A stretch of 64,000 bases of DNA from CAZQGE01 sp964592815 (lineage in GTDB: Bacteria > Bacillota > Clostridia > Christensenellales > CAG-917), in contig CAZQGE010000001.1 of the NCBI GenBank assembly GCA_964592815.1, positions 1 to 64,000 of the forward strand. The letters are read 5' to 3'. Both the position numbers and the translations under genes were made by a program. The notes under the pieces are model-generated. The model made no database searches. It was not told where the DNA came from and was given only the letters and a program-made list of their open reading frames with translations. Each line of letters starts with the position of its first letter. The stretch's first letter is position 1. This document shows positions 55,201 to 64,000 of the stretch, in pieces.

Positions 55201-58200
55201 TTACTTTTCTTTGTTCAATCTTGGCAGACAAACTTGATATTCCACCTAATGACAAATCATAGTTGCTACGATAATCAATTTCAGAATTTGTTTTATTTTT
55301 CAATACTGTACCGCTGCCAAAGATTATATCTACGTTTTCACCAACGTTTACCGAACTGAATTTGGCATCGAAAACAATTTCAACTTCTGAATTCAATATT
55401 CCACCGTCACCATTAAGTTTAATGTCAACTTTGTTTGTGCCATCATAAACTTTTCCAGGTGTTGTGCCATCATAAGTGTTTGCGCTGACTTTGATGTCTG
55501 AATTGGTTAAATATATTTCCTTTGGTTTTAGCGTTGCATGGTTAAGCATTTCAAACTTATCAACAATCATATTTGGAACAAGCGTGCCGTATTGGTGCAA
55601 GTTGTTAAGTGAAACATATTTACCATTTTCGTAAACGTAACCGTCAATTTCATAGTTGGCAAGAATGTCAGCTGACAATGCGCTAACTTTGAAATTTTTG
55701 AACATAACGTTGTGTTTAATCAATCTACCGTCTTCATCATAAGCAACGTTTGCATTGTTTAATCCCTTTGCTGAATACGAAATATCTGACAAACTTACGT
55801 CAAACGTAATATCAGTAACTACAACGTTATTATCTTGTCTTATAAATTGTTTTTGCGCGCCTATAACGCAATCGTTGCTTCCAATCAAAGCTGAACCATT
55901 GTATTGTTTTTGTGAATTAAACACAATGTCAGGTCTAATTTTTGCTTTGCTTATTGATGCAACCAAACTATTTTCATAATATGATGCAATGTCAGCAATA
56001 TCAATGTCAAAGTAGTCGTTTGCATAGGCTGCTCCGTCCACCGTAAAGTTGTTTCTATCAATGCGTATATTTCTTGGTATTGCATTTCCATTGACGTCCG
56101 TTGCGCAAACCAACGACGTATCGGTGCCGCTTGCGTCAACAGAATATGCTTTGAATTTTAAGCCTAAGTTTTCAGCATTCAAAGTTGGAACTATTCCCTT
56201 AACAATGTTTGCAATATTATAGACGTCTTCAACAAACGCAAAACTCAAATTGATATTTGTCGTTCTGTCGTATTGTTTGTCAATCGCATTGAAACTAAGG
56301 AAATCTGTATGGTCAATTTTGACTTTTGAAATTATAGCTTTTTTGTCTTTTAACGTAATATAGATGCCTTGACCTTTAACTTTTTCAACTTTCACGTTTC
56401 CAATAAAATTAAAGTCGTCAACGTTTGCGGTAGGAATAAATATTTTAATTTCATCAATTTTATGGAAGTTTGAAACCTCAGCTGTTGGGAATGCGGGTTT
56501 TGTTCCGTTTGCAAGTTCAGAAATTTTGTAATTCATATATGCAAAAGGTGAGTCCGCTGGGAAATAAACGTTTGAGGGTGACAAACTTGAATTGCCGTCA
56601 AATTCCTTCTTGATAACGATGTCAAAATCGTTCAAGTTTAAGGTAGATATATATATAGATACATACTTATATTTAATATCTAATGAAAGAGCAACTTCTT
56701 GACCTAGTGAGTTAACAAGTTTTATCTTGTAATTTTTGCCGTCTTTACCAAGCAAATTAAAGTTTGATGCGATAACAAAACGCACGTCTGATACCGTGGG
56801 GGCATCATAACGCAAATCAAAAGTAATTTGTACGTCGTCGGCTGCATTAACTTTCTTTCCGTTTATGTCCAACACTTCAGAGTAATTGTTAAAGTAATAT
56901 GCAGCTGTTCCATCATATTGCTTGTTGCTTACCTTGAAATCGCTTTCATTTATGGTTAAGGTTGCTTGCGTAACTTTGAACCTAACGTCTTGCGCCTTAA
57001 GTCCGCCTACAATTTCAACTTGACCTTGACTTGAACTTGTAACGTATCTCTTTCCAATTTCGGTTGTTGCAACGTAAACAAATTCATAGTTGGGGTCTTC
57101 GCTGACAAATTTTTCAGCAACATAAATTCCGTAATAGCTACCGTCAGGCAAATAGCCGTTGACACCTGTTACATCGTCATAAATATTTGCCAAACGGACA
57201 AAATTGCCGTTTGCGTCAAACAATGCTCTTACAAAACGTCCTGCCGTTGGATTTGAACTTGTTTCTGATTGATAAGACAAAACAAAATCGTCAGACCCGT
57301 AAACTCTCGACAAGAAATCAATGTTTGCATTGCTTGCATCTGTTAAACTTTCAACCTTAACGTCAACAACAGGATTGATTGCAATTTTTAGAGGTTCAAC
57401 TTTTACCTCAAAATTAGAAGCAAATACTTTTATGCCATCTTGTTGTAGGTTATTTTTCAAAATTTGGTTTTGTGCCACGTTTTGGAACGTCATAACGTAC
57501 GAGCCAACCTTTGCATATTGTGAAGGCATAGCACCGTCTGGCAAGGCTTGGAATTTGGCAGTTATCGAATAGGAATAAAGTGTCAAATCCATTTGAATTC
57601 CGTTTTGGAAACCTTTAATTTCAAAGTAATCAGCAAAGTTAAAGCTCAATGAATTTGCCAAAGCATTTTCTGAAAGAAGATAATTCCTGCTCCATTCAAA
57701 AGTTTTATATTGGAAAGAGGGAACTTGCTTTTGGTTGAAGAACAAAATCGTTTCTTCTGCTCCGCCTTGAATATTTTGAACTGTCAAAACAGGGGTTCCG
57801 CTTATAGGATTGCAAGCAAAGTTTTTGTTTTCGCTTATAATTTCGACAACTTTATATTCGTTAACATTTAAGCCTGCAACAATCTTGAACCTTAAACCGT
57901 CTATCTTGCCTGCAGAATTAAGCAACACACTATTCAAAGAGTCAACGGTATAATAAAGATTTTTGCTTTCTTCTAGTGTCAAAATATAATTACCACCAGT
58001 CAAAACAAAAGGTAAATTGCGAATTATAAGTTGGTTTGCAAGCGTAATATCAACGCCTGTTCTTTGTTTAATTGTGAAAGATGGTTGAGCAATAACTGCG
58101 TAGCTTACAGAATAGTTTTCATCAGTAACAAACATTGAGTTGTCAAGCGCAAAAGAGTATGTGCCAACTTCTTCACCTTGTCTGCGAACAATGCAACCGT

Positions 58201-61200
58201 TTGTGTCTTCATAAATTACGTAGTTTCCGTCAACTTTATAGAATTTTGCGTTTTTGAATGCTTTACCATATTCTTCTTGTGTCTTGACAGCAAAGCTCTC
58301 CAAATCTACTGCAAAGTAGAAAGTTGGGTCCGTGTCAAAATAGAGTTTGCTCATTGCGTTTATGGTAGTATCTTGGTCGTTAACAGCCTTAATCTTCAAA
58401 TCTTTTGGACGTATTGTATGTTCTGCGCTGACAAAAATTACATCATATTTCATTTCATAGCCAGACGCGCCTACAGATTGATTTGAAAATAGCATAGTCG
58501 GATTTTCTTTAATCAAATATTTGCCAACTACCAATTTGTTGTAATCTGCAATTTGCTTATTGGTATCCAAAATTAAACTGTTGTTTGCAAATATCAAATT
58601 CAACTTGTTGCCTTCAAGGTCGTAAACATCATAACCGAGAAGCGTAGCTCCAATTGCTGTTGACGATGCAATATTTTGACCGTAATCACTAAAACTGTAT
58701 TTTGCAACAACTTTAATTTTTGGTTTTTCAATAATGAAAATTACGTTTTCAAATTTTTTGTCAGAAACATAGTACAAGTTATCTTCATTGAAGAATGCGC
58801 TAGCATAGAACGTCCCTGTGTTCATTGGTTTGCCGTCAATGCTGGCATTTTTGTCGTCTTTATAAGTTAAACTCAATCCGTTTTCGCCCAATGCTAATTG
58901 GTCTGAAATAAACAACGGTACATCTGTTCCGCCAAGTTTATAAGTAGCTTTTACCGTATCGTGATTTTGTGCGTCTTTGTAAAGTCCAGAAATACCAAAA
59001 TCGATATATTTTCTAAATTTCAAAGTAAAGTCTAAACTGTTGCCAATTTGCAAATTCGCAATGGATTCATTGTCCAAAAGCAAAGTAATTTTTTGATTTG
59101 CTTCATCAAAGGTAAACACTTGACTTTCTTGTGCAATTTCTGAGATGTTTGTTGTTGGGGCAAAAACTTTGTTTGTAGTTTTGTTTTCAAACAACACCAA
59201 ATCTGCGCCAGAAGCAACTTTATTTCTTCCCAAGAGTTGATAAGGAACGTAGCTTCCTGAAAAATTGAACTTAAACTCAATTTTGTCACCACGTTTGAAA
59301 ACGTCTTTTCTTACTGTTTTGCCGCTATCTGTAAGGTAAAATTCAACGCCAGAATTTGTAAAATATGAATTATCCAAATTTGCATTGACAGCATATTGAG
59401 TGCTATCAACCAAAACGTTAAACGTTTGCACGTTGCTTATGTTACCTGCTTGGTCAACAGCCCAAGCGTAAATATTTCTTACGCCTGCGCCATATTTAGC
59501 CGTCAACAAGTCTAATGAAATTTTTCCTTTTCCATTCATAGTAGAAATTGAATATGCAGAAGAATTCAACTCCTTAAACTTAGATGAAATTGCATCAAAA
59601 GCAAGTTGATAAGAACCATACGACATTATTGACGCAAGAAAATCGTCTTGCGCATCTGCAACCTTGTCTTTGGCAACAACTGCAAAATACACCCTAATTT
59701 TTTCAGGATAATCTTCCGCGTGTTCTTCGTCAAATGAAATGTCGAATTCTCCTTGAGTTGACGTATACCATTTTCTGAGTCCTAATTTAAGGTTAGCTAT
59801 AAATGCGTCGTTTGCAAGTCCAAAATTGAAATAATCGCCATTGTTTGCCTCTTGAAGCACAGGCGTCATTGGAGCATTTTGGTCAATTCTGATTTTAATA
59901 CCGCTTGTCAATTTTTTGTTTTCAATCTCTTTCCATTGATAAGCCGCGTCGTTATAAGTCAAATTAGTTGATGTAGAGTCAACACCAACGCCAACGGTAA
60001 ATTTTGCAACAAAGTCAAAGTTTTCAAAAATTGAACCACCAGCAGTTATATTTCCGTAACTGAACTTAATGCTATCAATATCTGGCAAATATTCAACCGT
60101 CATATCTGGGAGATTAAACTTTGTTGAATTTATTTTTGTTATGTTAAATTTGGCTAGTTCGTTGGTATTGTTAAAATCAATGCTGTCAACAGAAACGATA
60201 ACACCGTCTTTTATAACCAAAATATGGTTTTTATCAACGCCGTTGAACAAGACAAAGTTACCAGAATATGAACGCAAACTATTGTATACGTTTCCAACTT
60301 TTTGTTGTATTGCCAAAGTTAAGTCAAAACCGTTATGCGCCCAAACTTCACCAGTTACTTTCTGATTAAAATAGCTTGTAGGAGCATTGGACGTAATTTC
60401 ATAGCTTGGGTTCACGTAGTCCACGTTAATGTAATAGGTAATAGGCGTCGCAATATGTCCCGCCAAATCTAATGCATAGAAAGTAAAGGCATATCTGCCA
60501 ACGCCTGTAACACCCGAATTGTAATCGGCTGACGTTGTAAATTTGCCTGTTGTAAAGTCATAACCTAACTTAACAAATGCTTTATTATCCTGAATTTTTA
60601 GGTACGTTGCATTGTCGATTATAGATTGAACGTTGTTGTAAATTGTCGGAGATGCAATGTTTTTTTCAACTTTGCAGAACCAAAGATATTTTGAGTTTCC
60701 GCGTTCAGTCGTAATATCAACGTTATCTGTCATAGCTGTGTGGAAACTAGAGGTATTAAACCAAGTTGACAGCGCAGAAGTTGACATATATTTGGATAGT
60801 TCCGTTCCCGCCAAATCAAGAGATACGTTGTTAGGTGTTGCAAGGTCGATACCGTCAACTGCAATAGTTTGGAACAACTTTGTTTGGTCGTTCAAACCAT
60901 AGTCGCTGACAACAACACTAACAGTAGTGTTTGTGTAGAAATAAACGTCAACTTTCCATCTGACACGCGAACCGCCAACAGAAGAAACCTTAGCTCTTCC
61001 TACCACCGTGCCTCCAACGGTAAAGTCCTTTTCAATAATCTGTGTGCTGTAAGTAAAGTCAGAATTACAACGTTCGTAACAGTTGAATGTTGTGTCACCA
61101 ATCTTGATAGTCTTCACACCAGACGAGAACGTGTCGTAGTTGTTGAGAACAGTACAGCCTTGATAGCCGTACAAATCAAGGAACGTGGCAGAATACGTCT

Positions 61201-62458
61201 TATAATATTCTTGTCCGTTTATTGTTCCAAGGGGAGAACTTACGTATGAGACGAGTTTTATGTCATTTCTTGGAGACGCTGTGTTAATTGAACCGTCTGT
61301 GTTTTTGTAATAGAGTTCATCTTTGTCTAATTGTTGAGCGAAAATTTGTGAATATACAGGCCAGCCGTATGCGATGGTGGATTCGGGACGATATGGCTCT
61401 GTTTTGAAACCTGCTCCGCTTGTTGAATAACTTTCAATTTTAGGAGCTGCGCCGTCTTCGTTATGAGAAGATGCGGTGTCTTGATTGTTGTTGTATGTAA
61501 TTGTAAAAGTTGTCTTAATATTGTCAACTCTAAAAAGGTCAAAAGGAGTGGTAGCGTTATCACTAGCAGTTTCGCCACACGTTACAACAACAGCAATATT
61601 TGAGGCGTTTGCATCAAGTTCTAAAGTGCGATTAAATTGTTCTCCATCACCGCTTTCGTTGTTAGAAAGAGAATAACCACGGTCTTCATACCATTTTTTT
61701 ATCTCTTTCATATATGCTGTTTGAACACCACCGCCCCACGCTTCATCATAATAAGTAAATGCATCATTGACCAACGGGTCTTCGCTTGCAGAATAGGGGT
61801 TTGCGGTTTTAATAATTTTGAATTTAAGTTTCTGCCATTGTCTATTATCGTGGTTGTTCATTTTTCTAGCTATAACCGACACATCAACTTTAACGGAAAA
61901 CTTTGAATTTTCTTTAATCAAACTTAACAAAAACGGAGATACAGCCAAGTTTACAACACCAACAGTTTGGTTTACTTGAGCATAGGTGGCAGAAACAGTA
62001 TATCCTTTTGCGTGTTCAGTTTTTCCGTCTGAGTCACGAGAATATCCAATAATTTCCGCCGTGCTACCGTATTCACCACTCTTATCATCGTTTTGGTTTG
62101 CAACGCTAATGTTGTTTTTGGAGTACGTTGCGTTTTGATAAGTCAACTGTCCGCTAGTCCAAGTTTGAGTGTTTGCAGTCGAATTTCCAGGAAACTTTAC
62201 GCCATTAGATACAAAAGCGTCGGCATCAATATTACCGTGATATTGGTCATCTGGCAACATAGCCGTGCCACCTGATATAGCGCCGATACCGTTTGCAATA
62301 TCGCCTGTTCCGTTGCTACCGTTCGAAGAAAGACTGCCCAAACTTATTTCCGACGCCATAACAAAGCCGAAAACAAAGGTAAAGCAAAGAGCAAGCGCCA
62401 AAACTTTGGCTACTCCTACCCAAACTTTTTTCCTAGAACTGTTGCTGTTGTAAGTCAT
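52217..62458 (-). CDS. Giant membrane-anchored surface protein with YDGT (MBG/YDG-type) repeats
   Basis: A 3,413-residue secreted protein in one uninterrupted frame. A signal peptide (KKVWVGVAKVLALALCFTFV, cleavage near residue 35) is followed by about 700 residues of beta-rich sequence, then Ig-like modules with the NAP/NPS-type junctions (VDYVNPSYEITSNAPTSYF; RIDQNAPMTP). Between roughly residues 1,850 and 2,550 YDGT or its variants recurs about eight times (KQYDGT, EFDGN, KQYDRT, KQYNGS, TYDGT, VYDGT, TYDGT, VYDGT), one per module of 80-120 residues, the mark of MBG/YDG-type domains of bacterial adhesins. It ends with a membrane helix (WAIALIVIVGLLMLSGVGVG, about 3,336-3,360), KKKKLK stop-transfer residues and a 40-residue acidic cytoplasmic tail. 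No LPXTG, so sortase is not used. ATG chosen for its GAGGTGGA site. Likely adhesion or cell-surface structure. Confidence 0.9.
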   Translation of the reverse strand: MTYNSNSSRKKVWVGVAKVLALALCFTFVFGFVMASEISLGSLSSNGSNGTGDIANGIGAISGGTAMLPDDQYHGNIDADAFVSNGVKFPGNSTANTQTWTSGQLTYQNATYSKNNISVANQNDDKSGEYGSTAEIIGYSRDSDGKTEHAKGYTVSATYAQVNQTVGVVNLAVSPFLLSLIKENSKFSVKVDVSVIARKMNNHDNRQWQKLKFKIIKTANPYSASEDPLVNDAFTYYDEAWGGGVQTAYMKEIKKWYEDRGYSLSNNESGDGEQFNRTLELDANASNIAVVVTCGETASDNATTPFDLFRVDNIKTTFTITYNNNQDTASSHNEDGAAPKIESYSTSGAGFKTEPYRPESTIAYGWPVYSQIFAQQLDKDELYYKNTDGSINTASPRNDIKLVSYVSSPLGTINGQEYYKTYSATFLDLYGYQGCTVLNNYDTFSSGVKTIKIGDTTFNCYERCNSDFTYSTQIIEKDFTVGGTVVGRAKVSSVGGSRVRWKVDVYFYTNTTVSVVVSDYGLNDQTKLFQTIAVDGIDLATPNNVSLDLAGTELSKYMSTSALSTWFNTSSFHTAMTDNVDITTERGNSKYLWFCKVEKNIASPTIYNNVQSIIDNATYLKIQDNKAFVKLGYDFTTGKFTTSADYNSGVTGVGRYAFTFYALDLAGHIATPITYYINVDYVNPSYEITSNAPTSYFNQKVTGEVWAHNGFDLTLAIQQKVGNVYNSLRSYSGNFVLFNGVDKNHILVIKDGVIVSVDSIDFNNTNELAKFNITKINSTKFNLPDMTVEYLPDIDSIKFSYGNITAGGSIFENFDFVAKFTVGVGVDSTSTNLTYNDAAYQWKEIENKKLTSGIKIRIDQNAPMTPVLQEANNGDYFNFGLANDAFIANLKLGLRKWYTSTQGEFDISFDEEHAEDYPEKIRVYFAVVAKDKVADAQDDFLASIMSYGSYQLAFDAISSKFKELNSSAYSISTMNGKGKISLDLLTAKYGAGVRNIYAWAVDQAGNISNVQTFNVLVDSTQYAVNANLDNSYFTNSGVEFYLTDSGKTVRKDVFKRGDKIEFKFNFSGSYVPYQLLGRNKVASGADLVLFENKTTNKVFAPTTNISEIAQESQVFTFDEANQKITLLLDNESIANLQIGNSLDFTLKFRKYIDFGISGLYKDAQNHDTVKATYKLGGTDVPLFISDQLALGENGLSLTYKDDKNASIDGKPMNTGTFYASAFFNEDNLYYVSDKKFENVIFIIEKPKIKVVAKYSFSDYGQNIASSTAIGATLLGYDVYDLEGNKLNLIFANNSLILDTNKQIADYNKLVVGKYLIKENPTMLFSNQSVGASGYEMKYDVIFVSAEHTIRPKDLKIKAVNDQDTTINAMSKLYFDTDPTFYFAVDLESFAVKTQEEYGKAFKNAKFYKVDGNYVIYEDTNGCIVRRQGEEVGTYSFALDNSMFVTDENYSVSYAVIAQPSFTIKQRTGVDITLANQLIIRNLPFVLTGGNYILTLEESKNLYYTVDSLNSVLLNSAGKIDGLRFKIVAGLNVNEYKVVEIISENKNFACNPISGTPVLTVQNIQGGAEETILFFNQKQVPSFQYKTFEWSRNYLLSENALANSLSFNFADYFEIKGFQNGIQMDLTLYSYSITAKFQALPDGAMPSQYAKVGSYVMTFQNVAQNQILKNNLQQDGIKVFASNFEVKVEPLKIAINPVVDVKVESLTDASNANIDFLSRVYGSDDFVLSYQSETSSNPTAGRFVRALFDANGNFVRLANIYDDVTGVNGYLPDGSYYGIYVAEKFVSEDPNYEFVYVATTEIGKRYVTSSSQGQVEIVGGLKAQDVRFKVTQATLTINESDFKVSNKQYDGTAAYYFNNYSEVLDINGKKVNAADDVQITFDLRYDAPTVSDVRFVIASNFNLLGKDGKNYKIKLVNSLGQEVALSLDIKYKYVSIYISTLNLNDFDIVIKKEFDGNSSLSPSNVYFPADSPFAYMNYKISELANGTKPAFPTAEVSNFHKIDEIKIFIPTANVDDFNFIGNVKVEKVKGQGIYITLKDKKAIISKVKIDHTDFLSFNAIDKQYDRTTNINLSFAFVEDVYNIANIVKGIVPTLNAENLGLKFKAYSVDASGTDTSLVCATDVNGNAIPRNIRIDRNNFTVDGAAYANDYFDIDIADIASYYENSLVASISKAKIRPDIVFNSQKQYNGSALIGSNDCVIGAQKQFIRQDNNVVVTDITFDVSLSDISYSAKGLNNANVAYDEDGRLIKHNVMFKNFKVSALSADILANYEIDGYVYENGKYVSLNNLHQYGTLVPNMIVDKFEMLNHATLKPKEIYLTNSDIKVSANTYDGTTPGKVYDGTNKVDIKLNGDGGILNSEVEIVFDAKFSSVNVGENVDIIFGSGTVLKNKTNSEIDYRSNYDLSLGGISSLSAKIEQRKVKIDIRVPDKTYDGTNTMSPNFVAPTFVKADGEQQIFYGDDALYYTSVKVKRVIYPDKNVQRDENKKVVSKTGVTFEGLELQNSQFSGVVNYQIVLGEVTAKIVPKQVTVTPQASYTAETGKYVKVYDGTNKFEGVYGTDFTVDLSGVNGIIAGDDVDLKLSTNTKGYFENTSAGSTYVVFVVEDNATTPVSGADKDNYEFVRSTKKVAARIEKASILVKAEADSCVYGEVSKHTFAKLSYSYKGEKVVEKDGKLYFAKLDGAADLQRPLDGNFTLPVGKSTANNFSSFKNTYSYTLSYDALTKELKDSSSTNFKFMLASTSDATAAFQIEKAPLYVYAMSYIKKVGEANPQIDLAFSGAITSNEEGRKNGERNIFQNMPYAVFRVFNVTRNAWYDKNSYSETDKLIYAIDILNVENALAADSNYTLQLRFAVGSEDFKKAVLTVNEPSIKNLAVSSSTVTYDASNKIQSVVKGDLSMYDFIYYLGTKSGTVTNWDTTPSTLIRDAGSYMIRVFAKYKNMQDLALTNADLAKDLLVFYNQNPTYIGNKIGEGSLTINKATLGMSFTQSADLVFNPALSEVPFAYNDVNFNFANKELLQSDADYRNYYLSVVAGLLNPEKISVKYQWQVNSASTFVNVNKMLNAGRYKIILEYKPQKDGNNVEIGNFVSEVANQNYFYISPIKLYVSVSAIAEQAFEANKNYVTFAADTTKGTTATMLEGANVQCFYKGGGDQTYSSTVIEKVGKYSYAVMASKSGNIDYNYIIMNGDKSAEGTFAVGKKKLSSTNDKVTIESGENKVLIATNLSYKEIIDGGKSMFEDLYWKQLAQYVNQMQKSNPNSTLAAVVEIKVSNNNQTVTENGTALSMKVALPSNLDSLSGVEVYFVNKEGQLEKLQNYNSANGYIYYSADYIANLIFIKEQGGLPIWAIALIVIVGLLMLSGVGVGVGVAMSKKKKLKAQVASNAPNQAVNNFFEAENSSADNMQINAQEISAEEEKK

Positions 62459-62490
62459 AATTCCACCTCTAATTGCTAAGCCTTCATACA

Positions 62491-62513
62491 TATACGCGCA
62501 CAGCGCACGTATA
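62491..62513 (-). promoter_or_regulatory. Hairpin in the leader of the giant gene
   Basis: TATACG and CGTATA enclose GC-rich sequence able to pair further (two G-T pairs), giving a stem of about ten base pairs in the predicted 68-base leader, well upstream of the ribosome site. It stands out as GC-rich in AT-rich surroundings and lacks a T run, so it could stabilise or regulate the mRNA. Confidence 0.4.
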
Positions 62514-62532
62514 CGCAAAAATATACAACAAT

Positions 62533-62562
62533 ATATTACACCAGCATAACGCAATATGTCAA
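62533..62562 (-). promoter_or_regulatory. Near-consensus promoter of the giant surface-protein gene
   Basis: A perfect TTGACA and TAATAT on the minus strand are separated by 18 bases, with transcription expected near 62526. The -35 box lies only ten bases from the run of N, so any upstream control sequence is unknown. Confidence 0.75.
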
Positions 62563-62572
62563 GTACAATATC

Positions 62573-62582
62573 NNNNNNNNNN
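62573..62582. other. Assembly gap (run of ten N)
   Basis: Ten undetermined bases between the giant gene promoter and the acyl-CoA synthetase terminator. A round ten is commonly a placeholder for a scaffold join, so the real distance, and any genes inside, are unknown. Confidence 0.98.
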
Positions 62583-62667
62583 AAAAACACCCTCTATAAC
62601 AATTGACATTCTTTTTTAATTTAATACTATTAGATATACTGAAAACCAACAGCTATTTCAAAACAAA

Positions 62668-62697
62668 AAAAGCAGCCTTTCGAGGGCTGCTTTTTAA
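62668..62697 (-). terminator. Terminator after the acyl-CoA synthetase gene
   Basis: AGCAGCC and GGCTGCT pair, extendable by a T-G and a T-A pair around a three-base loop, and are flanked by A and T runs on both sides, about 20 bases past the stop codon on the minus strand. Confidence 0.85.
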
Positions 62698-62716
62698 GTT
62701 TTTATCAATAAAAAAA

Positions 62717-64000
62717 TTATTTATTTCTGAGTTCCGTTCTTCTAATTTTGCCTGAAATGGTTTTTGGCAATTCGTCAACAAAAACGATAACTCTCGGATA
62801 TTTGTATGGTGCCGTTGCTTTTTTGACATAATTTTGTATATCTTTTTTCAATTCTTCTGACTCAGTATAACCCTTTGACAAAACTATTGTAGCTTTTACA
62901 ATTTGTCCGCGCACAGGGTCTGGCACGCCAGTAACAGCGCACTCTAAAACCGAGGGATGCTCCATTAAAACGCTTTCAATTTCAAAAGGTCCAATTCTAT
63001 ATCCGCTTGATTTTATTATGTCATCTGTTCTGCCGACAAAGTACATATATCCATCTTCATCACACCACGCCATATCGCCTGTGTGATAAAGTCCATCGTG
63101 AACTGCTTTTGCAGTTTCATCAGGATTGTTGTAATACTCACGGAATAGTCCGTATGGTCTACCTTTGCTTATATCGACGCAAATTTCACCAACGTCACCC
63201 ATTTGAACTTCTTTACAATCACCGTCAACCAATTTCAAACTATATTGAGGCGTTGCCTTGCCCATACTTCCAAGTTTTGGTTTTGAACCTACAAGGTTTG
63301 CTATTGTAAGAGTCGTTTCCGTTTGCCCAAAACCTTCCATAATTTCAAGCCCAGTTGCGTTTTTAAGTTGGTTGAAAACTTCTGGGTTTAATGCCTCGCC
63401 TGCCGTGGTGATGTATTTAAGCGAACTCAAATCGTGTTTACTCAAATCTGCCTTAATCATAAACCTATAAATCGTTGGAGGCGCGCAAAAAGTTGTGATA
63501 TGATATTTTGCAATCATATCCAACAAGACGTCTTGCTCAAACTTTTCAAAATCATAAGTAAATACGCAACCACCCAAAAGCCATTGACCGTACAATTTAC
63601 CCCAAACTGCTTTGCCCCAACCTGTTTCAGCAACCGTAAAGTGAACTCCGTCTTTTATGACTTTGTGCCACCATTTGCCTGTTACAAAGTGTCCAAGCGA
63701 ATAGGTATGTTCGTGTGCGGCTATTTTTGGATATGCGGTTGTGCCAGACGTAAAATACATAAGCATAAGCTCATCACGCATTGGTGCCGTGCCATCAACA
63801 GGACGGCTATATTCAAAGCCGAATTTGCTTACTTCTTCTTGAAAATTGCGCCAACCGTCCACAACTCCGCCAGCAACAATTTGGATTTCAACTTGCGAGC
63901 ATTTTGTTATTGCTTTTTCTGCCTCCGCAACGGCATTGCCTGTGGCGGTGCAAACAATAGCTTTGACACCTGCGCTGTCAAACCTATAAACAAAATCTTT
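62717..64000 (-). CDS. AMP-forming acyl-CoA synthetase (N-terminus beyond the window)
   Basis: The last 427 residues of an AMP-binding enzyme that activates a carboxylic acid to acyl-AMP and then acyl-CoA. The frame is open to the window edge, so the start is outside; a GTG at 63862 is not the real start because coding continues upstream (AGVKAIVCTATGNAV). Motifs: the P-loop YFTSGTTAYPK, EGFGQTETT, YHTGDMAWCDEDGYMYFVGR, the hinge DDIIKSSGYRIGPFEIE and the catalytic lysine near the C-terminus in PKTISGKIRR. The WHKVIKDGVHFTVAETGWGK segment resembles medium-chain/acetyl-CoA synthetase-like enzymes of Clostridia. The acid used cannot be told. Downstream is a terminator and then the assembly gap. 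Confidence 0.93.
   Translation of the reverse strand, partial: KDFVYRFDSAGVKAIVCTATGNAVAEAEKAITKCSQVEIQIVAGGVVDGWRNFQEEVSKFGFEYSRPVDGTAPMRDELMLMYFTSGTTAYPKIAAHEHTYSLGHFVTGKWWHKVIKDGVHFTVAETGWGKAVWGKLYGQWLLGGCVFTYDFEKFEQDVLLDMIAKYHITTFCAPPTIYRFMIKADLSKHDLSSLKYITTAGEALNPEVFNQLKNATGLEIMEGFGQTETTLTIANLVGSKPKLGSMGKATPQYSLKLVDGDCKEVQMGDVGEICVDISKGRPYGLFREYYNNPDETAKAVHDGLYHTGDMAWCDEDGYMYFVGRTDDIIKSSGYRIGPFEIESVLMEHPSVLECAVTGVPDPVRGQIVKATIVLSKGYTESEELKKDIQNYVKKATAPYKYPRVIVFVDELPKTISGKIRRTELRNK

Noticed and set aside
62459..62590. N-terminal extension of the giant protein through the run of N
   Set aside because: The extension reads through undetermined bases and over the promoter; the ATG at 62458 has a ribosome site and is followed directly by a signal peptide.

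Overview
The window is AT-rich chromosomal DNA that looks like a low-GC Gram-positive (Bacillota, Clostridia) genome, probably from an uncultured gut or other anaerobic lineage. Evidence seen directly: whiA, hprK, murB, uvrC, dnaE and pfkA lie close together in a Firmicutes-like arrangement; there is a complete V-type ATPase operon of the clostridial/enterococcal kind; the methionine synthase is split from its activation domain; there is a Re-type citrate synthase; ribosome binding sites are AGGAGG-like and promoters are near-consensus vegetative (TTGACA-N17-TATAAT). A 10-base run of N at 62573-62582 marks a scaffold join, so this is a draft assembly. A placement near Christensenellales is only a guess. 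No tRNA, rRNA, CRISPR array, prophage or insertion sequence was recognised.

Layout. 1-3.2 kb (+): an initiating sugar transferase and two GT4 glycosyltransferases, the end of a surface polysaccharide cluster. 3.4-7.3 kb (-): metF, the methionine synthase activation protein and metH in one overlapping operon. 7.5-9.0 kb (+): an ABC-F ATPase. 9.3-14.8 kb (-): a DUF2513-TetR fusion regulator, then a two-gene unit of a GPH-type transporter and a large iron-sulfur/flavin oxidoreductase. 14.9-25.3 kb (-): pfkA, dnaE, whiA, a PHP phosphoesterase, murB, hprK and uvrC. 25.7-28.7 kb: a tiny Cys-rich membrane peptide divergent from an ArsR-type regulator, an unknown membrane protein, and a degenerate J-domain protein overlapping a DUF5685 gene. 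28.8-36.4 kb (-): rpmE, a DUF1385-PrmC fusion, prfA, Re-citrate synthase, a small P-loop protein, thrC and trpS. 36.6-41.8 kb (-): a large lipoprotein and an FtsX/MacB-type ABC exporter. 41.9-42.6 kb (+): queH, with a promoter that predicts a leaderless mRNA. 42.9-52.0 kb (-): rpiB followed by nine V-ATPase genes, with a sodium-binding signature in the rotor subunit. 52.2-62.5 kb (-): a single 3,413-residue surface protein with YDGT (MBG/YDG-type) repeats. 62.7-64.0 kb (-): the C-terminal part of an acyl-CoA synthetase running off the window.

How the genes work together. Most of the window is housekeeping: translation termination (prfA and the methyltransferase that modifies release factors), glycolysis and its control (pfkA, hprK), replication and repair (dnaE, uvrC), wall synthesis (murB), one-carbon/methionine metabolism and ion-motive energy. 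The least understood parts are the giant surface protein, the DUF5685/J-like pair with its nine-cysteine tail, the DUF2513-TetR fusion, and the small Cys-rich peptide facing an ArsR regulator. These are the best candidates for undescribed biology; none can be given a proven function from sequence alone.
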